This document shows positions 34,078-41,983 of a DNA stretch of 64,000 nucleotides, piece by piece. Source of the stretch: JBAQMG01 sp049302575 (lineage in GTDB: Bacteria; Bacillota; Desulfitobacteriia; Desulfitobacteriales; Desulfitobacteriaceae); the NCBI GenBank assembly GCA_049302575.1, contig JBAQMG010000110.1, positions 90,562-154,561 of the forward strand. Direction: 5' to 3'. The notes under the pieces are model-generated. The model saw only the letters and a list, made by a program, of their open reading frames with translations, did no database searches and was not told where the DNA came from. Each line of letters opens with the position of its first letter. Within the stretch, counting starts at the first letter, position 1. The position numbers and the translations under genes are program-made.

Positions 34078-35118
34078 TTGAAAGCTCTTGTCTACCACGG
34101 CCCTAAGCAAATACAATGGGAAGAAAAACCAACACCCACTATTCAAGCCCCTTCAGATGCTATTGTAAAGATTCTCAAGACGACAATATGTGGGACAGAC
34201 TTACATATTCTTAAAGGGGATGTTCCCACAGTAACAGATGGACGTATTTTAGGTCACGAAGGTGTAGGAATTGTTGAAGAAATCGGTGAAGGGGTCTCGA
34301 ATTTCCATGTTGGTGATCGAGTGTTGATTTCTTGTATTACAGCTTGCTCCAAATGCGATTCATGTAAGAAAGGGATGTATTCTCATTGTAAATCAGGAGG
34401 TTGGATTCTCGGTAATACAATCGATGGAACACAGGCTGAATATACTCGAATTCCCCACGCCGACAGCAGTTTATACAATGTACCCGATGGGGTAGAAGAG
34501 GATGCATTGGTTATGTTAAGCGATATTCTGCCTACGGGATTTGAATGCGGAGTCCTTAATGGCCAAGTCAAACCAGGAGATACGGTTGCCATTGTTGGTG
34601 CTGGACCTGTCGGCCTCGCAGCCCTATTAACAGCTCAATTTTACTCACCTGCTGAAATAATTATGATTGATATAGATGATAATCGTTTAGAAGTGGCTAA
34701 AAAATTTGGAGCCACAAAAGTTATCAATAGCAACAAGGGAAAGCCTATTGAGAAAGTAATGGAATTTACCGGCAATCAGGGAGTAGATGTGGCGATTGAA
34801 GCAGTGGGAATTCCTGCTACCTTTGAAATCTGTCAATATATTGTCACCCCCGGGGGACATATTGCAAATGTAGGCGTACATGGAAAAAGCGTAGAATTGC
34901 ATTTAGAAACTCTTTGGTCACAAAACATTACTATAACTACCCGTTTGGTTGATACAGTAACTACCCCAATGCTATTGAGAGTTGTTCAATCAGGCAAAAT
35001 AAAGCCTGAACAGCTAATTACTCACCATTTTTATTTAGATGAAATTATAAATGCTTATGATGTGTTCAATAAAGCTGCTCAGGAGAAGGCTCTAAAAGTA
35101 ATCTTATCGGCCAGATAA
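34078..35118 (+). CDS. Zinc-dependent medium-chain alcohol dehydrogenase
   Basis: A 346-residue medium-chain dehydrogenase. The catalytic zinc ligands are Cys38 in ICGTDLH and His60-Glu61 in LGHEGVG. The structural zinc site is formed by Cys90, Cys93, Cys96 and Cys104 (CSKCDSCKKGMYSHC). The dinucleotide-binding turn is VAIVGAGPVGLAA, with IDIDDNRLEVAKKFGA after it, which points to NAD(H). This is the layout of tetrameric secondary-alcohol/threonine-type dehydrogenases acting on short-chain alcohols or formaldehyde-type substrates. TTG 34078 is the start, because AAAAAGGAGG at 34061-34070 is a strong ribosome binding site; the longer frame from 33919 overlaps the terminase stub. A terminator follows. 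Confidence 0.92.
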   Translation: MKALVYHGPKQIQWEEKPTPTIQAPSDAIVKILKTTICGTDLHILKGDVPTVTDGRILGHEGVGIVEEIGEGVSNFHVGDRVLISCITACSKCDSCKKGMYSHCKSGGWILGNTIDGTQAEYTRIPHADSSLYNVPDGVEEDALVMLSDILPTGFECGVLNGQVKPGDTVAIVGAGPVGLAALLTAQFYSPAEIIMIDIDDNRLEVAKKFGATKVINSNKGKPIEKVMEFTGNQGVDVAIEAVGIPATFEICQYIVTPGGHIANVGVHGKSVELHLETLWSQNITITTRLVDTVTTPMLLRVVQSGKIKPEQLITHHFYLDEIINAYDVFNKAAQEKALKVILSAR

Positions 35119-35188
35119 GTTAGAGGCCGATGAAGAGGATTGTCCTCAAACTACTTGTCCTAAAACAGTAATACTACTAATATTAAAG

Positions 35189-35215
35189 GGCATCTGCTGA
35201 AGGCAGGTGCTTTTA
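35189..35215 (+). terminator. Intrinsic terminator of the alcohol dehydrogenase gene
   Basis: A GCATCTGC/GCAGGTGC stem around a short loop, followed by TTTT, about 70 bases after the dehydrogenase stop. Confidence 0.7.
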
Positions 35216-35364
35216 AATATGGGTGGAATACCAGAAAATTCCCAAAAGGTTACGAAATAGGCTATACTTATATGCTGTCATTACTTTATGATAAAGGAAA
35301 CATCTTGAATAAATCAGCCACCAAGAACTTCGCGATCAGTGCTCGTAAGAAACTGATTTAGGAC

Positions 35365-35745
35365 TTACGGCTGCAATATCACAGATAAGGGCACTACTTG
35401 AATGCCTTGGGCACGCATTTCTGGCAGAAGCTCCTTTATAGCCTGGGCAGTATTTGTGCCTTGTGGTCAGACGTGCCTGAAACCTATAGCTTTACCGGAA
35501 GTTTTGGCTTTAGTTATTAAGAGTCGTAGTTGTTTTTTTATGGAATTAAGATTAGCTGAATTGTTTAAGAAAACATCTCGGGAACCGGAGGTAACACCTG
35601 CCGTTTGGACTTCCCTGGCTAAAATGCTAGCTTCACTGGTTTTGCTGTCTAAAATCAGCAAATTGTGTTCCTTAGCCGTCTCCACAAGTGCTTGCACTCT
35701 TTCCACCATCCTCTATAGCATTACTCATTTATGTATATTGACTTA
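35365..35745 (-). pseudogene. Divergent polysaccharide deacetylase (YibQ family), broken
   Basis: Read on the minus strand, the segment codes a C-terminal part of a YibQ-like divergent polysaccharide deacetylase: LLILDSKTSEASILAREV, SRDVFLNN, IKKQLRLLITKAKTSGKAIGF, then RHV, an in-frame TGA, and PQGTNTAQAIKELLPEM continuing in the same frame to a natural-looking end at 35365. Upstream, MSNAIED lies in another frame than MVERVQALVE, so there is also a frameshift near 35710. The N-terminal half, with signal sequence and catalytic face, is absent. Because at least two lesions are visible, the gene is dead. Confidence 0.7.
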
Positions 35746-35920
35746 GGCTAGGAGTAAGACGCAAATATGCATTAAAATTTGGGGCTTGTCTAATAATAGT
35801 CAGCGCTTGGAAGAAAATTGAGTATAATAAGATACAGTTAAAGATTTAATTAAAAAGATAATCTATAGAATTGTGGAGCTAACTAGAAAAATATCTATGA
35901 AAACACACCTAGGAAAAAAG

Positions 35921-36619
35921 ATGCTGAATTTGGATTTAAACGAAGAAATTATTAATCCCCGGAGATTGGAAACTGAAAGGCGTGTCCTAGTAATGACCGC
36001 TGTGGCAGTAGAACGGGATGCTGTGTTGCATGGGCTAGGTGGCGATAAACGGTTTGATGTCATGGTGGCGGGAGTCGGATCAGTAGCGGCTGCGGTTAAG
36101 ACCGCGAAGGTGTTGGCAAGCACGGAATACGGATTGGTTGTCAGCGCTGGTATTGCTGGAGGCTTTCCTGGTAGAGCAGAGGTGGGCTCCCTCGTGGTGG
36201 CGAACAAAATTATTGCTGCTGACTTGGGGGTGGAGACTCCGGAAGGGTTTAGTAGTTTGGCTGAGTTGGGTTTTGGCTCCATTAACATCGGAGTTGATCC
36301 TAGCCTAGTGAACAAGGTGACTGGAGCTTTGCTTGCTGTTAAGTTATCGGTCAGTATCGGCCCTATAATCACCGTATCTACGGCGACTGGTACAACTGCT
36401 AGTGCCGTTGAAATGGCTAGGCGCGTACCAGGCGCCGCTGCCGAGGCGATGGAAGGATATGGAGTGGCCTTAGCAGCCCAAAATTACGGAGTATCTGTGC
36501 TGGAAATTCGCGTGATCTCGAACCTGGTAGGCCCACGTGATCGGACTGTATGGCGTATTAAGGAGGCTTTGCACGTTTTGGAAGAAGCTAGCGCAGTATT
36601 ATTGGAGGTGCTACTATGA
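35921..36619 (+). CDS. mqnB: Futalosine hydrolase
   Basis: A nucleoside-phosphorylase-fold hydrolase of the futalosine menaquinone pathway, cleaving futalosine to dehypoxanthine futalosine. Marks are VLVMTAVAVERDAV at the start of the fold, VMVAGVGSVAAAVKTA, LVVSAGIAGGFPG, VGSLVVANKIIAADLG, TVSTATGTTASA and AEAMEGYGVALAAQ with the purine-site Glu. The start is not certain: ATG 35921 has AGGA six bases before and gives 232 residues, near the family norm; in-frame options at 35873 and 35897 lack good sites. mqnD overlaps its end by 4 bases, which strongly supports the pathway call. Both genes look richer in G and C than their neighbours. Confidence 0.92.
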   Translation: MLNLDLNEEIINPRRLETERRVLVMTAVAVERDAVLHGLGGDKRFDVMVAGVGSVAAAVKTAKVLASTEYGLVVSAGIAGGFPGRAEVGSLVVANKIIAADLGVETPEGFSSLAELGFGSINIGVDPSLVNKVTGALLAVKLSVSIGPIITVSTATGTTASAVEMARRVPGAAAEAMEGYGVALAAQNYGVSVLEIRVISNLVGPRDRTVWRIKEALHVLEEASAVLLEVLL

Positions 36620-37458
36620 AAATTGCTTTTTCTCCTTGCCCTAATGACACGTTTATTTTCCACGCTTTGGTACATGGACTTATTCCTGGGGCCCCGGAGC
36701 TGGACGTAACCTACGCAGATATAGACCTTACGAATAGTTTGGCAGCCAGTTCTAAGGGGCCGGAGGTGCTGAAGATTTCGTACGCGGCATTACCCTGGGT
36801 GTTATCTGAGTACGCCTTGCTGCCCTGCGGTGGGGCGTTGGGTAGAGGCTGTGGACCACTAGTATTGATATCGAGCAAAGCAGGTAGTATTAAGGATCCA
36901 ACATTACTGGCTGGCCGACGGGTGGCTGTACCAAGTAAACGATCAACCGCCTATTTATTGTTCCGGCTGTGGGCAGCTCAACAGGTGCCAGGTGGCGTGG
37001 GTGAGGTTATAGTGTTGCCCTTTAACGAGATCATGCCGGCGGTACGCGATGGGGAAATTGATGCCGGGCTTGTAATCCACGAAGCCCGCTTTACTTATCC
37101 GTCCTATGGGCTAACGCTCTTAACTGATTTAGGAAGTTGGTGGGAGGCTGATACCAACCTTCCTATTCCGTTGGGAGCGATTATTGCTCGTCGATCCTTG
37201 GATTTAGCTAATATCGCCAGTTGGATTCAGGCATCAGTTAAATACGCGTGGGCGCATCCTGGGGCGTCGCAGGAATACGTGCTACGCCATGCACAAGAGT
37301 TATCTCCTGAAGTAGCCAAAGCACATATAAAGCTTTATGTAAATGAGTTCTCAGAGAATTTAGGTGAAAAAGGGTATGAGGCGATAACTGCCCTACTTAG
37401 TCGAGCCGCTCAAGAAGGGCTAGTACCAAAGTTAGAGCCGTCGGCACTACGTTGGTAA
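36616..37458 (+). CDS. mqnD: 1,4-dihydroxy-6-naphthoate synthase
   Basis: A 280-residue periplasmic-binding-protein-fold enzyme that turns cyclic dehypoxanthine futalosine into 1,4-dihydroxy-6-naphthoate in menaquinone synthesis. Family marks are IAFSPCPNDTFIFHAL at the N-terminus, TYADIDLTNSLA, VLKISYAALPWVL, GCGPLVLIS, GRRVAVPSKRSTAYLL and AGLVIHEARFTYPSYGLTL. It has no signal peptide, as expected for this cytoplasmic branch. It overlaps mqnB by ATGA. mqnA, mqnC and mqnE are not in the window. With sqr and the multiheme cytochromes, it supports menaquinone-based respiration. Confidence 0.95.
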   Translation: MKIAFSPCPNDTFIFHALVHGLIPGAPELDVTYADIDLTNSLAASSKGPEVLKISYAALPWVLSEYALLPCGGALGRGCGPLVLISSKAGSIKDPTLLAGRRVAVPSKRSTAYLLFRLWAAQQVPGGVGEVIVLPFNEIMPAVRDGEIDAGLVIHEARFTYPSYGLTLLTDLGSWWEADTNLPIPLGAIIARRSLDLANIASWIQASVKYAWAHPGASQEYVLRHAQELSPEVAKAHIKLYVNEFSENLGEKGYEAITALLSRAAQEGLVPKLEPSALRW

Positions 37459-37540
37459 ATTTATTTGAGTGTTTGAAGGAATTTGGAACAATTTATAGAA
37501 TTATATTACAAATAATTGAGAATATAAGGGGGAATGTACA

Positions 37541-38242
37541 GTGTCTTATCGTATTAAATGGTTGGGACATTCTGCATGTCAAATTACCAGTAATGAAGGT
37601 AAAGTCATCTTAATAGATCCTTGGATATCAGGCAATCCCAGTTGTCCTCTCAAGAAGGAAGACATATCTAAAGCAGATCTTATTTTGGTAACACACGATC
37701 ACTTTGATCATATTGGAATGGATATTCCGGCACTCGTTGAGGGGACAGGAGCAACAGTAATTGTTCAACCGGAATTAGTTAGCGTATTAATTGAAGCTGG
37801 GGTAAAAAGTGATAACATTGTAAGTTATGGAATGGGTATGAACATTGGTGGACAAGTTGTAGTACACGATATTAAAGTTACAATGACACAAGCGCTTCAT
37901 TCAAGTAATGTTGGAACACCTGTTGGGTTTATGATTACCTTAGAAGACGGAACAAATATTTACCATGCAGGAGACACTGGTATTTTTGCTGGTATGGAAT
38001 TGTTGGGTGAAATGTATAAGATCGATCTGGCCTTTTTACCAATTGGCAGCGTTTTCGTAATGAATCCTGTTCAAGCTGCTTATAGTCTTCGCCTCTTAAA
38101 ACCGTCAAAAGTGGTGCCAATTCATTACAGAACCTTTCCCATCCTAGTCCAAGATCCTGAAGAATTCATAAGTCTTGCTCATGAAAAAGCACCTGATGTT
38201 AAAGTTTTGGCACTTAAAGCAGGTGAAGAAATCGTTTTATAG
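37541..38242 (+). CDS. UPF0173 metal-dependent hydrolase (YtkL-like)
   Basis: A 233-residue metallo-beta-lactamase-fold protein of the UPF0173 family. The metal motif is THDHFDHIG (His, His, Asp, His), with the start IKWLGHSACQI, LIDPWISGNP, HAGDTG and PIHYRTFP. The substrate is not established for the family. GTG 37541 is the start, with AAGGGGGAA upstream. A very strong terminator follows, so it is a single-gene unit. Length and motifs are normal. Confidence 0.92.
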   Translation: MSYRIKWLGHSACQITSNEGKVILIDPWISGNPSCPLKKEDISKADLILVTHDHFDHIGMDIPALVEGTGATVIVQPELVSVLIEAGVKSDNIVSYGMGMNIGGQVVVHDIKVTMTQALHSSNVGTPVGFMITLEDGTNIYHAGDTGIFAGMELLGEMYKIDLAFLPIGSVFVMNPVQAAYSLRLLKPSKVVPIHYRTFPILVQDPEEFISLAHEKAPDVKVLALKAGEEIVL

Positions 38243-38269
38243 GTAGTAGGAGAAAGTAAGCTGGATTAA

Positions 38270-38305
38270 AAAGAAATTCCAACATCGTGATGTTGGAATT
38301 TCTTT
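38270..38305. terminator. Strong hairpin terminator after the UPF0173 gene
   Basis: AAAGAAATTCCAACATC pairs perfectly with GATGTTGGAATTTCTTT, a 17-bp stem. It ends in TTT and works symmetrically on both strands. Confidence 0.8.
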
Positions 38306-38524
38306 GGTTTGGTCGCCTTAGTTTATAAACTTATACTTTCTGATATGCCCATGAAAGGTGAGCAGAAGTGATCTAGACTACGCTCTAAATCTTTATGTTT
38401 TATTTATGGTCTTTACTTCAATTTTTATGCCTTTTTGATGAGCAATAGATTTATAATGGTATAATCTACCTAGGCTAGATTCGATAGATTGCCAAGTAAA
38501 AGAAATGATGAGGTCGATTTTTTA

Positions 38525-41221
38525 ATGGCAGAGCAGAAACGAAGAGACTTGGATGAATTATCTGCTGGTTTTGAGAAAGTGGAACAAGGAAAACTCACGA
38601 TTTTCCTAGGGGCAGCCGCTGGGGTCGGAAAAACTTATGCTATGTTAGAAGCGGCTCGAGATAGATTGTCAGAAGGAATGGAGATTGTTGTCGGTTTAGT
38701 AGAAACCCATGGAAGAGCTGAAACGGAGGCTATACTTAAAGGGTTACCTATTATTTCAACACGATCTCATGCGGATAAGAACAGAACTTTTTACGAAATA
38801 GACTTAGATACTATCTTAGTCCGACGTCCACAGGTTGTCTTAGTAGACGAGCTTGCTCATACTAATGGAATAGGTTCTCGGCACAAAAAACGTTATCAGG
38901 ACGTAGAAGAATTATTGACTGCGGGAATAAATGTCTATACCACTTTAAATATCCAACACTTAGAGACCTTAAACGATATAGTAGCTCAGATCACAGGAGT
39001 TACAGAACTGGAAACAGTTCCTGACCAATTTTTAGAAATTGCGTCCCAAATCCAACTGATTGATATACCACCCGAAGAATTAATTCAAAGGCTCAAAGAT
39101 GGTAAAGTTAATCTTGCTGAACAAGCAACTGGAGCTTTAAATAAATTTTTTCGCCCCGGAAATATCAATGCGCTAAGGGAGTTGGCTCTTCGTTATACCG
39201 CTCAGCGAGTAGATCGCCAGTTAGAATCCTATATGCGAGTTCAAGGGATCCCAGGACCTTGGCCGACAGGGGAAAAGGTCTTAGTTTGTATCAGTGCCAG
39301 CCCTTTCTCAGCTCAGTTGATTCGTACAGCCAAAAGAATGGTTGAGAGGGTGCAGGGGGAATGGTTTGCTGTACATGTAGAAACCTCTAGCCGTTTTCAG
39401 AGTAGTGAGGACGAAAAAGATTCTTTAGTCAGGAACCTGCGTTTAGCTGAGAAGTTGGGCGCAGAAATCATTAGTTTAACTGGGGATAATGTGGCTGAAG
39501 AGATTTTGGAGTTTGCTAGAAAGCGTAATGTATCTCAGATAATTATTGGTAAACCAGAACATACTCGTTTCTGGGAGATCATTCATGGCTCGATCGTAGA
39601 CAAAGTGATTCGGCATGATCATGGAATTAGTATTCATGTTATCCCGGGGAGCCAGCAAGAGAGCGGAAAAAGTCATAATCGAGGGCGCAGAAAGGCAGAG
39701 AAAAGGGTCTTGCCGTATTTGACGTCCGGCTTGATGCTAGTTTTGATAACCTTGTTAATTAAACCAGTAAGTTCGTTTCTTGGAGTTGTTAATATTTCGC
39801 TGCTCTATCTGCTACCTGTTTTAATTAGTGCTGCTTATTGGGGAAGTCGTCCTGCTATTGTAACTGCTTTAATGGGTGTGTTGACCTATGATTTCTTCTT
39901 CATTCTTCCAATTTTTAGTTTCACGGTGACAGATCTCCGTTATCTTATTAGCTTTATGATCATTATGTTGGTGGGTTTGATTACGGGAACTCTTTCTGCT
40001 CGCTTGAAAAAACAAGTAAATTATTCACGACAGCGGGAGAGTAGAGTTTCGGCACTTTATGCTCTAAGTCGGGGTATCGCTGCAGTAGATAAATTAGAAA
40101 TCGTGCTGGAAAGTATTACCAGTAATGTTGCGAATACCTTGGAAGGGCAGGTTATCTTGCTTCTCCCGAATGAAAAGGCTGAATTGGTACTGCAAAAAGA
40201 TTCTGGACTAAATAATTTCTTAAATGAAAGCGAGCTTGCAGTTGCTACCTGGGTATTTGAAAGGGGACAAAAAGCGGGGAAGGGGACGGAGACCTTAGGG
40301 ACTGCTGCGGCTTTCTATTTGCCACTAAGTACAGAGCAGGGAACGCAAGGGGTGATGGGTATTCGTTTTAACGAAACTGAAGCGCGCTTTGATCCTGAGC
40401 GTATTCGCTTATTAGAAGCCTTTGCTGGGTTAGCTGCCATGGCTATCAATAGAAGCAAATTAGCAGAACAAGCAAGAAAATCCCTTGCCTTAGTAGAATC
40501 AGAACGTTTACGTACGGCGCTATTTAATTCACTCTCTCATGATCTGCGTACACCGCTGTCTTCCATCATCGGCGCAGTCACAGGGCTCTTAGAAGATCAG
40601 AATGTTGTCTATAGTTCTGAGGTCAGAAATGAGTTGTTACAAACTATTCTGCTGGGAGCCGAACGCATGAACCGGTTTGTAAGTAACTTGTTAGATATGG
40701 CACGACTAGAAAGCGGTATGCTGAAATTAAATAAAGAATGGTGCGATCTGCAGGACATCATTGGTGTTGCAATTAATAGGCTAGGGGAGTCCTTAGCTAG
40801 TCGTCCACTGGACATTGATTTACAGGATAAATTGCCTTTGGTACAAGCAGATTGTATATTAATAGAGCAAGTGTTTATTAACTTGTTGGACAATGCGCTC
40901 AAGTACTCTGATGTGGATAGTAAAATAATTATAGCTATTCGGCAGAAAGCCAAGGAACTGGAGATAACGGTAGCTAATCGGGGACAAGGCATCCCAGAGA
41001 CGGATTTGAGTAAGGTTTTTGATAAATTTTATCGACTTAGCTCCCCCCTTCAGGTGAGTGGAACGGGGCTTGGTTTAGCTATTTGTAGAGGATTAATTGA
41101 AGCACATGGTGGTAATATTTGGGCTGAAAATAATCAACTAGGTGGTGTGACAATTACGTTTACCTTGCCAATAAACGAACAATTTACGGGTATAGTTCCG
41201 ACCATGAATGAAGGAGTTTGA
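38525..41221 (+). CDS. kdpD: Sensor histidine kinase KdpD
   Basis: An 898-residue full-length KdpD. In order: the N-terminal KdpD domain with the Walker-type GAAAGVGKTYAML near residue 30 and VDELAHTN; a USP-like domain (about 235-365, VLVCISASPFSAQLIRTAKR and IIIGKPEHTR); four membrane helices (about 395-490); a GAF-like domain; HisKA with phospho-His at about 672 in NSLSHDLRTPLSSI; and HATPase_c with INLLDNALKYS and GTGLGLAICRGLIEAHGG. It senses potassium limitation and c-di-AMP in known cases. ATG 38525 has GAGG 10 bases ahead; the TTG at 38489 has none. It overlaps nothing but sits 1 base from kdpE. No kdpFABC follows. Confidence 0.95.
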   Translation: MAEQKRRDLDELSAGFEKVEQGKLTIFLGAAAGVGKTYAMLEAARDRLSEGMEIVVGLVETHGRAETEAILKGLPIISTRSHADKNRTFYEIDLDTILVRRPQVVLVDELAHTNGIGSRHKKRYQDVEELLTAGINVYTTLNIQHLETLNDIVAQITGVTELETVPDQFLEIASQIQLIDIPPEELIQRLKDGKVNLAEQATGALNKFFRPGNINALRELALRYTAQRVDRQLESYMRVQGIPGPWPTGEKVLVCISASPFSAQLIRTAKRMVERVQGEWFAVHVETSSRFQSSEDEKDSLVRNLRLAEKLGAEIISLTGDNVAEEILEFARKRNVSQIIIGKPEHTRFWEIIHGSIVDKVIRHDHGISIHVIPGSQQESGKSHNRGRRKAEKRVLPYLTSGLMLVLITLLIKPVSSFLGVVNISLLYLLPVLISAAYWGSRPAIVTALMGVLTYDFFFILPIFSFTVTDLRYLISFMIIMLVGLITGTLSARLKKQVNYSRQRESRVSALYALSRGIAAVDKLEIVLESITSNVANTLEGQVILLLPNEKAELVLQKDSGLNNFLNESELAVATWVFERGQKAGKGTETLGTAAAFYLPLSTEQGTQGVMGIRFNETEARFDPERIRLLEAFAGLAAMAINRSKLAEQARKSLALVESERLRTALFNSLSHDLRTPLSSIIGAVTGLLEDQNVVYSSEVRNELLQTILLGAERMNRFVSNLLDMARLESGMLKLNKEWCDLQDIIGVAINRLGESLASRPLDIDLQDKLPLVQADCILIEQVFINLLDNALKYSDVDSKIIIAIRQKAKELEITVANRGQGIPETDLSKVFDKFYRLSSPLQVSGTGLGLAICRGLIEAHGGNIWAENNQLGGVTITFTLPINEQFTGIVPTMNEGV

Positions 41222-41222
41222 G

Positions 41223-41906
41223 ATGGATAACAAAGGGCCGCGGATTTTAATTATTGATGATGAAACACAGATCCGACGGTTTTTGCGGGTTGCCTTAACG
41301 AGTCATGGCTATGTTGTAAAAGAAGTCGGGACGGGCAAAGAAGGTCTTGACGCGGTAGCGGTTTTTAGCCCTGATTTAGTTATTTTAGATTTAGGATTAT
41401 CCGATATCGATGGGCTGGTCGTTGTTCGTCAATTAAGGGAATGGTCTAAAGTGCCAATTATTATTTTATCTGTCAAAGAACACGAGAAGGATAAAATTAC
41501 AGCGCTAGACTGCGGAGCGGATGACTATGTCACAAAACCCTTTGGGATGGGTGAGTTATTAGCCCGAATTCGAGCGGCAATGCGTCATATTGCGGGGGTA
41601 GAAGAACAACCTATTTTACAATTTGAAGATTTGATGATTGATTTAGTCCATCGTCGGATCACTAGGGCTGATAACGAAATTAAACTTACTCTTACGGAAT
41701 ATGAAATAGTCAGAAATTTGGCGATTAATGCCGGAAAGGTTCTTACACACAGTTTTTTACTTCGTACTGTGTGGGGACCGACTTATGAGCACGAAGTTCA
41801 GTACTTACGAGTTTATATTAGTCAGATTAGGCGAAAGCTGGAACGTGATCCCTCCCGCCCAAGGCATATCATTACCGAACCTGGGGTAGGCTATCGTTTA
41901 TTATAA
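41223..41906 (+). CDS. kdpE: Response regulator KdpE
   Basis: A 227-residue OmpR-family regulator. The receiver has IDDETQIRRFL, phospho-Asp 56 in VILDLGLSDIDG and the switch region KVPIIILSVKE, then YVTKPFGMGELLARIRAA. The winged-helix DNA-binding domain has LTLTEYEIVRNLAINAGKV, LLRTVWGP and RVYISQIRRKLERDP, ending in GVGYRLL. ATG 41223 follows AAGGAG within the end of kdpD, 1 base after its stop. In known systems KdpE activates kdpFABC; here its nearest downstream gene is a KimA-like permease, 77 bases away on the same strand. Confidence 0.95.
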   Translation: MDNKGPRILIIDDETQIRRFLRVALTSHGYVVKEVGTGKEGLDAVAVFSPDLVILDLGLSDIDGLVVVRQLREWSKVPIIILSVKEHEKDKITALDCGADDYVTKPFGMGELLARIRAAMRHIAGVEEQPILQFEDLMIDLVHRRITRADNEIKLTLTEYEIVRNLAINAGKVLTHSFLLRTVWGPTYEHEVQYLRVYISQIRRKLERDPSRPRHIITEPGVGYRLL

Positions 41907-41983
41907 AATTATCCTTTTATATTCGAAGGAAGAGTAACTCTTGTAGTTAAACATTGATAAGAGAAAGAAGGATTCAGTTTCTG

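Noticed and set aside
35402..35746. A 114-residue plus-strand frame
   Set aside because: It is the shadow of the broken YibQ-like gene on the opposite strand, and has no ribosome binding site or own similarity.
38306..38524. c-di-AMP (ydaO-type) riboswitch ahead of kdpD or the KimA-like gene
   Set aside because: I could not find the conserved ydaO core segments; the gap before the permease is only 77 bases.
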